Source: Fen-1308 sp035319125 (GTDB lineage: Bacteria; Nitrospirota; Thermodesulfovibrionia; Thermodesulfovibrionales; Dissulfurispiraceae). Taken from it: 64,000 nt of DNA. Below, in pieces: positions 25,698 through 32,722 of the stretch. The DNA is taken from NCBI GenBank assembly GCA_035319125.1, contig DATHDG010000044.1, forward strand, positions 5,397-69,396, read 5' to 3'. The first letter of the stretch is position 1; each line of letters begins with the position of its first letter. The position numbers and the translations under genes are program-made. Under the pieces are notes generated by a model, which was not told the origin of the DNA, did not search any database, and was given only the letters and a program-made list of their open reading frames with translations.

Positions 25698-27077
25698 ATG
25701 GCATACCTAAAGAAATTAAAAGCAGCCTTAAGCGTACTTTTCAATTATAAAGAGTTAGAAAGGATGGATCTTTTCACTGCCTTTCCGGCTGTCAGAAAGT
25801 TCTTTCTCGACCGCCGCAATCTCTTGCGGGTGCGCTCCGCGGGGGATATCGCATTTACCATCATAATCATAATGGGACTGTTCGGCCCTCAAGAGGCCAA
25901 CAGAAATATCTCGCTATTTCTTGCGTGGGGGATATGGTGGACCAGTGTGGTGCTGAGCTGGTTTATTGTAGGCAAGTTCTGGTGCGGACTCTGCCCTTTT
26001 CCAGGCATCGGACGCCTTCTTCAAAAGATCGGCCTAAGCCTGAACCTGGAGCCATCTCCGTTAGTCAGAAAATACGGCATTCATGTTTCCGTATTCCTTT
26101 TTGCAGCAATCATCTGGTCTGAATCAGTAACCGAAATGAAGAGCTGGCCCATGGGCACGGCATTGCTGCTTTTAAGCATACTTGCCGGTGCAACAATCCT
26201 TGGAGCGATTTACAAGGGACAGGCGTGGTGCCGTCATCTTTGTCCGCTTGGTAAGATCATAGGGACAGCCGCCACAATCTCGATGCTTGAACTGCGGCCA
26301 GACCACAACAAATGCAGGTCCTGCAAAACCTTCACATGCAAGAAGGGAGTTGACAACGCTCCGGGCTGTCCTGTGTACCTTGGTGCATTTAACATCCGAA
26401 ACAACATAGAATGCCTGATGTGCGGCCGCTGCGTATACTTGTGCGACAAAGACTCGCCACGCCTTAGGCTCAGAAATCCTTTCGTAGAACTCATACTCAA
26501 CAAGGGGCGCTATATCACATGCTCGTATATCATACCGTTTCTTATGGGCTCGCAACTGGCGCGTTTTGCGCAGCACACCTCATGGTATGAAAGGCTGGAA
26601 GCGGCTCTCTTTGCATCCAACGCTGCCGCGTTCTCATTGCTGCTGGTTCTTGGATTCGCACTCTTCGTCGTGATACAAAAATCTGGTGCGCGGATATTCG
26701 GGATTACCGAAGACCCCTCGTTCGGCAAATTCTCTCCGCTTGTACCAGTATTGGTGCCCTTCGCTTTCACCGGAGAGCTCGTCTACCGGATGGACTATTT
26801 CCTGTCGAACATAGGAGACATGATCCCAACTTTCGGGCGGCAATTCGGCCTTGATCTCGATAGCCTCTACTTCGCAGTGCCAAAACCCGTACTTTATTGG
26901 ACGGGCATGGTGACACTTGCTTTAGGGGCAGTTTCTGCAGCCTACGTGCTTTATATATTCAACTCACGGGATTTTGAAGGGGCAATAGAAAAAAAGAGAT
27001 ACTACATGCTCAATGCTTTAGTCTTGATGATTTTTGCCATATATATCGTCTTATTCAGCGGTTATACTGCTAGATAG
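25698..27077 (+). CDS. NapH/RdxA-like membrane polyferredoxin
   Basis: A membrane iron-sulfur protein of about 459 residues. Helices alternate with four cysteine clusters: FWCGLCPFPG and WCRHLCPLGK (CxxxxCP-type motifs of NapH/NosR/CcoG proteins), then KCRSCKTFTCKKG ending GCP, and CLMCGRCVYLCD for a [4Fe-4S] cluster. Further transmembrane helices follow. It probably moves electrons through or along the inner membrane, but the partner is unknown. The start is uncertain: ATG 25698 gives the best-looking N-terminus, ATG 25659 and an ATG at 25524 inside the divergent DedA gene are alternatives. The 3' end overlaps the end of convergent prmC by 16 bp. Confidence 0.75.
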   Translation: MAYLKKLKAALSVLFNYKELERMDLFTAFPAVRKFFLDRRNLLRVRSAGDIAFTIIIIMGLFGPQEANRNISLFLAWGIWWTSVVLSWFIVGKFWCGLCPFPGIGRLLQKIGLSLNLEPSPLVRKYGIHVSVFLFAAIIWSESVTEMKSWPMGTALLLLSILAGATILGAIYKGQAWCRHLCPLGKIIGTAATISMLELRPDHNKCRSCKTFTCKKGVDNAPGCPVYLGAFNIRNNIECLMCGRCVYLCDKDSPRLRLRNPFVELILNKGRYITCSYIIPFLMGSQLARFAQHTSWYERLEAALFASNAAAFSLLLVLGFALFVVIQKSGARIFGITEDPSFGKFSPLVPVLVPFAFTGELVYRMDYFLSNIGDMIPTFGRQFGLDLDSLYFAVPKPVLYWTGMVTLALGAVSAAYVLYIFNSRDFEGAIEKKRYYMLNALVLMIFAIYIVLFSGYTAR

Positions 27078-27952
27078 AAACGTCCAACTAATATCCTGTC
27101 GATTCCAGCATAATCTTTAACAAAGCGGATATCTCTGAAACCATGCCGGGCAGCTATTTGCCGAATATCGTCTGCCTGGCCGAGTCCGATCTCAAGAATG
27201 ATGACACCGTTGTCTTTGAGATGGTGCGGAGCTTGTTTCAATATACGTCGATAAAAAGTCAGACCGTCCTCACCACCATCCAGTGCAGCAACAGGCTCAA
27301 ACGATATCTCTCTCTGAAGCCGCTGGATGTCGTCTCTTCTGATGTACGGAGGATTCGACACTATGCAATAGAAACGGGCATCCGGTCTTATTGAGGCGAA
27401 AAGGTCTCCTTCGATAAAGTTGACGTTCAGAATTCCGTTATACGCTGCATTTTTTCGCGCATATGGAAGTGCAATCGCGGACTTGTCCACACCGTAGATA
27501 TCTGCGCCTGCATATTCCTTCGCAAGAGCCAAGGCGATGCAGCCGCTGCCGGTACAGAGGTCAAGTATGGTTGGTTTCATATGTAGGGGCGTATTGCTAT
27601 ACGCCCCTACAGAAAAATCATGCCGCGTCCCTATAATTTTTATTGCCTCTTCAACCAACAACTCCGTTTCCGGCCGCGGAATAAGCACGCCTTTGCCGAC
27701 ATGGATTTTCAGACCCCAGAATTCAACATGACCGATTATATACTGCAGCGGTTCACCAAGAACCCTTCTAGCCGCAAGAGAGTCAATCTTATCGCACTCG
27801 GCCTTGCTGATATCGGGCGGTGAGGAATGAAGACTGGTTTTGCTTATATGGAGAATTTCGGTAAGGAGGAGAGCCGCTTCCCTGGCCGCATCATCTATGC
27901 CTTCTCTTTCGAAAAGGCTTGCCAGTTCCTTCAGCTTCTCTAAGGCGGTCAC
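27062..27952 (-). CDS. prmC: Release factor glutamine methyltransferase PrmC (HemK)
   Basis: A 296-residue SAM-dependent methyltransferase that methylates the GGQ glutamine of release factors. The N-terminal helical domain is followed by LIPRPETELLVEEA, the SAM motif ILDLCTGSGCIALALA and the catalytic VSNPPYIRR. It overlaps prfA by four bases, so enzyme and substrate are made together. An oddity: a perfect 13-bp-arm palindrome (27582-27611) lies inside the coding region and encodes about ten extra residues between RPETELLVE and the SAM motif (GAYSNTPLHM), where most PrmC proteins are shorter. Confidence 0.92.
   Translation of the reverse strand: MTALEKLKELASLFEREGIDDAAREAALLLTEILHISKTSLHSSPPDISKAECDKIDSLAARRVLGEPLQYIIGHVEFWGLKIHVGKGVLIPRPETELLVEEAIKIIGTRHDFSVGAYSNTPLHMKPTILDLCTGSGCIALALAKEYAGADIYGVDKSAIALPYARKNAAYNGILNVNFIEGDLFASIRPDARFYCIVSNPPYIRRDDIQRLQREISFEPVAALDGGEDGLTFYRRILKQAPHHLKDNGVIILEIGLGQADDIRQIAARHGFRDIRFVKDYAGIDRILVGRFYLAV
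27582..27611. repeat. Palindromic element inserted in frame within prmC
   Basis: The arms TGTAGGGGCGTAT and ATACGCCCCTACA are perfectly complementary around a 4-base loop. Its form matches the REP/MITE-like GTAGGGGCG... palindromes scattered in many bacterial genomes, but here it sits inside a conserved gene and stays in frame. No other copy was seen in this window. Confidence 0.7.
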
Positions 27953-29010
27953 AGCTCTTTGAGTTTTTCAGCCTGGTAATGCGTAATAAGACTGTCGATC
28001 ATTTCATCCAGAGCGCCTTCAAGCACCTGTTCCAATTTGTGCAGCGTAAGCCCTATGCGATGGTCTGTAACACGGTTCTGCGGATAATTGTATGTCCTGA
28101 TTCGCTCACTCCGGTCGCCTGATCCGACCTGTGTCTTCCTGTCCTGAGCCCGCTCCTTTTCCTTCTTCTCCATTTCAATCTCGTACAGGCGCGACCTAAG
28201 GACTTTCATCGCCTTCTCGCGGTTCTTGATCTGAGATCGCTCGTCCTGGCACTGCACAACGGTGTTGGTTGGAATGTGAGTAATACGGACAGCAGAATAA
28301 GTCGTGTTGACCCCCTGGCCACCTGGACCGGACGCGCAGAATGTGTCTATTCGGAGATCTTTCTCTTCCACTTTTATGTCCACCTCTTCGGCCTCAGGCA
28401 GGACAGCAACCGTGGCAGCAGAAGTATGTATGCGACCCGATGCCTCAGTCGCAGGAACACGCTGCACCCTGTGCACACCGCTTTCATATTTCAGGCGGCT
28501 GTAAGCTCCCTTACCGGTAATATTTGCAACAATCTCCTTAAGTCCGCCCAAGCCGGTAGGATTAGAATCGATGACCTCAATCTTCCATTTTCTTGCTTCT
28601 GAATACTTCGAATACATACGGAAGAGCGCTGCCGCAAAGAGCGCCGCTTCTTCGCCGCCAGTACCACCCCTTATTTCCAGGATGACATTGCGCTCATCTC
28701 GCGGGTCCTTAGGCAGCAGCATGATCTTCAGCTCATCTTCCAGCGCCGGTTTCCTTTTCTTCAAATCTTCAAGCTCTTCGCGCGCGAGATCCCTCAGTTC
28801 ACCGTCGCCGCTCTTGATCATCTCTTCTGCATCTTCCATTTCGGCTAACACACGCTTATATTCCTGTATCTTCTCGAAAATCGGCTGCAGATCCGACTGC
28901 TCCTTGGAATATTTCTGATACTCGAGATTGTTAGACAGCACCTCCGGATTCATGAGAGATGCGGTGATTTCTTCATATTTCTGTTCTATTGTCAAGAGCT
29001 TCTCTAACAT
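27949..29010 (-). CDS. prfA: Peptide chain release factor 1
   Basis: A 353-residue RF1. The GGQ motif (ASGPGGQGVN) that triggers peptidyl-tRNA hydrolysis and the PAT tripeptide (RVPATEASG) that recognises UAA and UAG are both present. The ATG at 29008-29010 is preferred (AGAAGG nine bases before it, MLEKLL start); a TTG nine bases upstream sits directly on that ribosome binding site. Part of the rpmE-DUF1385-prfA-prmC run. Confidence 0.94.
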   Translation of the reverse strand: MLEKLLTIEQKYEEITASLMNPEVLSNNLEYQKYSKEQSDLQPIFEKIQEYKRVLAEMEDAEEMIKSGDGELRDLAREELEDLKKRKPALEDELKIMLLPKDPRDERNVILEIRGGTGGEEAALFAAALFRMYSKYSEARKWKIEVIDSNPTGLGGLKEIVANITGKGAYSRLKYESGVHRVQRVPATEASGRIHTSAATVAVLPEAEEVDIKVEEKDLRIDTFCASGPGGQGVNTTYSAVRITHIPTNTVVQCQDERSQIKNREKAMKVLRSRLYEIEMEKKEKERAQDRKTQVGSGDRSERIRTYNYPQNRVTDHRIGLTLHKLEQVLEGALDEMIDSLITHYQAEKLKEL

Positions 29011-29909
29011 TGACTGCAACCTTCTTTAATGGTATCGTCCAGCTTAAGGACTTCCTTCAGGGCAGCTATTGCAACCTCAAGCTGTGAATCGTCGGGCTCA
29101 TACGCCGTAAGTCTCTGCAGGAGCAGACCCGGCAGGATTATGATTCCCATGAGCGGATGGTCTTTCAGTTTTGCCGATAGCTTCAACGTCTCAAACGATA
29201 TGCCTGCTATCACAGGCAAAAGGACTATACGCGCAGCAAGTTTTCCGAGAAACGACCATTCCTGCGGTATAAACATAAAAGTGACAATGCTGATGACCAT
29301 TACTATCAGCAAAAAGCTGGTGCCGCATCTTGGATGATACGGCTTGTACTTTCTGGCATTTTCTACAGTGCATTCTTCTCCGGCTTCAAAGGCATATATG
29401 ACTTTGTGTTCAGCCCCGTGGTATTCGAATATCCTTTTCATTTCCTTCCAGAAGCCGATCGCATAAACATACAGAAGGAAAATGCATACGCGCGTTACGC
29501 CATCAACCACATTGAAAAGCAGTGAGCTTTTAGCCACGCCACCGTAAATATTCCCAATGGATGTCGCTACCAGAAGAGGCAGGAACTTGAACAAAGCGAT
29601 AGCAAAAATCAGCGCAATAGCAATAGAAACGCCGATGGCCCATGAACTGACAGGCTTGTCGCCCTTGCTATCGTCTTCCTGGTATGCAATGCTACCAGAA
29701 TACTCTATTGCCTTCACGCCGATTATCATTGCCTGCAAGAGCGCTACACCCCCCCTGATCAAGGGAAGCTTAAGGACCGGGTTAGCTTTTTTTGACCTGA
29801 CGGTCTTGAAGTTTATCCCGCCTTTTGGGTCACGCACAGCAACGCTCCATCCTGCAGGGGACTTCATCATCACACCCTCTATAACAGCCTGCCCGCCAAC
29901 CGTTTTCAT
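29004..29909 (-). CDS. DUF1385 family membrane protein
   Basis: A 301-residue protein of the DUF1385 (YqhQ-like) family, whose genes are commonly found between rpmE and prfA. Family marks are VGGQAVIEGVMMKSP at the N-terminus, FEYHGAEHKVIYAFEAG with conserved His residues, and KPYHPRCGTSFLLIVM. Several transmembrane helices are interspersed. The biochemical role is unknown. It overlaps the 5' end of prfA by a few bases. Confidence 0.88.
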   Translation of the reverse strand: MKTVGGQAVIEGVMMKSPAGWSVAVRDPKGGINFKTVRSKKANPVLKLPLIRGGVALLQAMIIGVKAIEYSGSIAYQEDDSKGDKPVSSWAIGVSIAIALIFAIALFKFLPLLVATSIGNIYGGVAKSSLLFNVVDGVTRVCIFLLYVYAIGFWKEMKRIFEYHGAEHKVIYAFEAGEECTVENARKYKPYHPRCGTSFLLIVMVISIVTFMFIPQEWSFLGKLAARIVLLPVIAGISFETLKLSAKLKDHPLMGIIILPGLLLQRLTAYEPDDSQLEVAIAALKEVLKLDDTIKEGCSQC

Positions 29910-29956
29910 TATGCTGTCAATCCTCTTTATATCGTAAATGTTTCGATCAATAAAAA

Positions 29957-29994
29957 AGGGTTAGAATTTAGAAACCCTCTAATACCCTAACCCT
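29957..29994 (-). terminator. Probable terminator after rpmE
   Basis: The arms AGGGTTAG (29957-29964) and CTAACCCT (29987-29994) enclose a 22-base loop and, on the minus strand, are followed by a run of T (complement of 29952-29957). This separates rpmE from the DUF1385-prfA-prmC genes, which then need their own start or read-through. Confidence 0.6.
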
Positions 29995-30012
29995 GAAATC
30001 TGCTGTCGGTAG

Positions 30013-30213
30013 CTACTTCTTTGCGTATTTCTTCTTAAATTTCTCCACCCTGCCCTCTGCGTCGATAAGTTTCTCGCGGCCAGTAAAAAAGGGATGACAT
30101 TTCGAGCAGATGTCAACCTTTATGGAATTCATGGTCGAGCGGGTGTCAAAACTTTCACCGCAAGCACAAACCACCTTGCTCTCTTTGTAATTGGGATGTA
30201 TCTTTTCTTTCAA
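30013..30213 (-). CDS. rpmE: 50S ribosomal protein L31
   Basis: A 66-residue L31 of the zinc-binding (C+) type. Cysteines are present as VCACGESF and DICSKCHPF. The sequence MKEKIHPNYKESKVVCACG is typical. The zinc form can serve as a zinc store. It is preceded by AGGAGG-like sequence and followed by a hairpin. Confidence 0.95.
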   Translation of the reverse strand: MKEKIHPNYKESKVVCACGESFDTRSTMNSIKVDICSKCHPFFTGREKLIDAEGRVEKFKKKYAKK

Positions 30214-30254
30214 CGTAGTGCCTCCTGACTATGTTATTCAACTTTTAATTATAC

Positions 30255-30908
30255 TCAATGCAGATCAGACTTATCAAGATTCATATAATCAGAGCAAGAT
30301 ATCGGCCTGGAACATCTTTCAAGCACGCATTGGATTAGCCTGGCTGTCAAAATCCCAAAAAGTGCGCCTGCCAGCACATCGCCGGGGAAATGAGAGGTTC
30401 CGTCAATCCTGGCCAGGCCTTCAAGTACGGCAAATACATAAAATGCTATCCTGTATTTTGGATAATAATGCTCCAGCACAGCCGCAAGACAGAAGGCCAT
30501 AGCGGAATGTCCGGACGGAAAAGAGTCATAGCTGCCCTTGATCGAAGGCCCGATAATGACAAGACTATCAGTAACACGGGGTCTTGCCCTGCCGACCAGA
30601 TGTTTGATTATCTGGACGCTTAAGCCGGATACAACGAGACCGACAAGAAGCGACCTCCCTGCGGCATAAAACCCGCGGTTAAAGAATCTTGCATAAAGCC
30701 AGAACAGAAGTGCGCCCGCAATCATAGTCGTGCCGTGGGCGGCGTAATACATGACCCGGTCGGCTGCCCTTAGAATCCTGTCGATGTCCGGATAGGCGGC
30801 GTGAAAATACCTTACCCACGTCATAATGCGCTCGTCACAATAAAATATGAAGACCGGCACAATTAAGGCAACTACAATCAGAATCCTATTCTCTTTCAAG
30901 CAGAGCAT
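30255..30908 (-). CDS. PAP2 superfamily membrane phosphatase
   Basis: A 217-residue membrane protein with the three PAP2 phosphatase motifs: KHLVGRARPR (KxxxxxxRP), PSGHSAMAF (PSGH) and RIDGTSHFPGDVLAG (R-x5-H-x3-D). All catalytic residues are there. Hydrophobic helices flank them. Such enzymes remove phosphate from lipid phosphates, for example undecaprenyl pyrophosphate or modified lipid A. It overlaps the preceding glycosyltransferase gene by 23 bp, so lipid-linked envelope modification is likely. Confidence 0.88.
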   Translation of the reverse strand: MLCLKENRILIVVALIVPVFIFYCDERIMTWVRYFHAAYPDIDRILRAADRVMYYAAHGTTMIAGALLFWLYARFFNRGFYAAGRSLLVGLVVSGLSVQIIKHLVGRARPRVTDSLVIIGPSIKGSYDSFPSGHSAMAFCLAAVLEHYYPKYRIAFYVFAVLEGLARIDGTSHFPGDVLAGALFGILTARLIQCVLERCSRPISCSDYMNLDKSDLH

Positions 30909-32421
30909 ATCCCTTTTCCGTATCTAGCACGACCAGCCCAAGCTGCTTTAATCGTTCGGCATCCTTCGCCTTAGCAATTACGACATTTCCCTTGCCGCCA
31001 GCGATCATCTCTCCTAGCGCCTGCGTGCTTCCAGCTACAGCAACTTTACGTCCGGAATAGAAGACAATGCTTGGCTTATTTAAACCGTATGTAATAATTT
31101 GCCGATCAATAGGTGTTCTTTCCTTTCCGTACATGCTGTATTTATAAAGAGCAGCCTGGAGATAGTCGCTTGCCATCGGAAGCGCCGTTAACATAAGACT
31201 TACAAAGAATGCACTCATAGTCGCGGCAACGGCTGCATAAGGAGTCCGGTGCTTGAAGATGGCGTATAAACATATTGCGGCTAATATAAATGCAAAAATA
31301 GCAATAAATGGCATATGAGCAGCGGCAGTTATTCCTTTTTGAGCCAGATAAGGCGGCAATAACATGAAAGCAAGCCCAGCCGCCGCTGCAACAATCCCGA
31401 TAAAGCTCCAGGCTGCACGCCTCCACCCGGCATGCCCTTCAGCCATGCCGGATACCAAGAGAATTGATGCGGCAGGGATCGCAGAGAGTATGTAATCAGG
31501 AAGTTTAGTGGTAGCAAAGGAAAAGAAAATAACGATAAAGGCAAGCCAAGTTCCGCAAAAGACAAGCAACGGATCCCGATCTTTAAACATCTTTCTGATG
31601 CCTGCCGGCAGAAAGGCGACCCAGGGGAATAGACCTACCACCAATGCTGCCAGGTAATAATATATAGGCCCCTTGTGACCCGATATGACTTCAGTATATC
31701 TTCTGAAATGGTGCTTAATAAAAAACTGCTCAATGAATTCATCGCCTTTGATTGCATATTCAGCCGCATACCACGGGACGCCTATAGCGAGAAACAATAA
31801 CACTGCCTTTGGGTTGATCAACCTGCGAAGACCGCTGATGCCTTCGGTCAAAAGTAAAAAGACAGTGGGTATGGCAAACGGGAAAACGATCCCTATAAGT
31901 CCTTTTGTAAGAAAAGCAAACGCCGAAAAAGCGTATAGGCCGTAAATATAGCGCCTGTCCTGCTTAAGAGAAAGATAAAAGCAGAATAGAGATAAAGTGA
32001 TGAATAGTGTCAGCGTCATGTCAGTGACAGCGGAACGGGCATAGACAAGATAATAAGCGCTCAACACCATCGACAGCACGGCTTGAACCGCCTTTGCATG
32101 ATCGCAATAATGGCGGACGAAGAGAAAAAGCGCCGCTGCAAGCAGGCACCCGGCCAATGCGGATGGAAACCTGGCAGCGAACTCATTGATTCCGAAAACC
32201 TTGTATGATAGCGCCATCAGCCAGTAGAAAAATATTGGCTTGTCATATCTCGGCTCCCCATTATAGGTTGTAGAAAGATAGTCCCCGTTTTGCACCATCT
32301 CCTTAGTCGCCTCAGCAAATACTGCCTCGTCCACATCGAACAACAGCACCGAACCGAGCCTGAACAACGAGACAATCAATACTACGGCAATAACGATTCC
32401 GACAATATAGGATTTCTTCAT
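30886..32421 (-). CDS. ArnT-like family 39 glycosyltransferase
   Basis: A 511-residue GT-C integral membrane glycosyltransferase of the PMT/ArnT group. The catalytic first loop reads LLFDVDEAVFAEATKEMVQN, followed by YDKPIFFYWLM and about a dozen hydrophobic helices. ArnT-type enzymes move sugars from undecaprenyl phosphate to lipid A, glycans or proteins in the periplasm. Substrate unknown. Coupled to the PAP2 gene downstream. Confidence 0.87.
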   Translation of the reverse strand: MKKSYIVGIVIAVVLIVSLFRLGSVLLFDVDEAVFAEATKEMVQNGDYLSTTYNGEPRYDKPIFFYWLMALSYKVFGINEFAARFPSALAGCLLAAALFLFVRHYCDHAKAVQAVLSMVLSAYYLVYARSAVTDMTLTLFITLSLFCFYLSLKQDRRYIYGLYAFSAFAFLTKGLIGIVFPFAIPTVFLLLTEGISGLRRLINPKAVLLFLAIGVPWYAAEYAIKGDEFIEQFFIKHHFRRYTEVISGHKGPIYYYLAALVVGLFPWVAFLPAGIRKMFKDRDPLLVFCGTWLAFIVIFFSFATTKLPDYILSAIPAASILLVSGMAEGHAGWRRAAWSFIGIVAAAAGLAFMLLPPYLAQKGITAAAHMPFIAIFAFILAAICLYAIFKHRTPYAAVAATMSAFFVSLMLTALPMASDYLQAALYKYSMYGKERTPIDRQIITYGLNKPSIVFYSGRKVAVAGSTQALGEMIAGGKGNVVIAKAKDAERLKQLGLVVLDTEKGYALLERE

Positions 32422-32722
32422 GAAAAGTAAGACGATTCTCCTTCGGATGTATAGGCAACTATTATAATCGTTTCAGAAGGGGAAATGTAACCAGAAACGT
32501 TGAATACTGCTGGTACCAGACTTCGCGGGACTCCGCCAGAAGCCGTATCCCATTGACCGTTTTCTTAAGTCTGGCTGGAGTCGTCTGATGTGGACATAAT
32601 GGCTTTCAACCCTGGCTGGACGCAAGGGAACATAAATAAATTAGCAATTTGATGCAAATCAAATACAAAAGGGAGGCATCAGCCTCCCTTTTGTCGTTCA
32701 CTAAACTACGTTATACGTTAAA
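32422..32722. other. Intergenic region between hppA and the GT39 gene
   Basis: About 300 bp without a gene. The right end holds the hppA terminator (32666-32693). The left part must carry the promoter of the GT39-PAP2 pair; no clear -35/-10 was picked out. Confidence 0.4.
32666..32693 (-). terminator. Intrinsic terminator of hppA
   Basis: A perfect 12-bp stem (CAAAAGGGAGGC / GCCTCCCTTTTG) with loop ATCA, T-rich beyond the stem on either strand. It lies 30 bp after the hppA stop. Confidence 0.85.
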
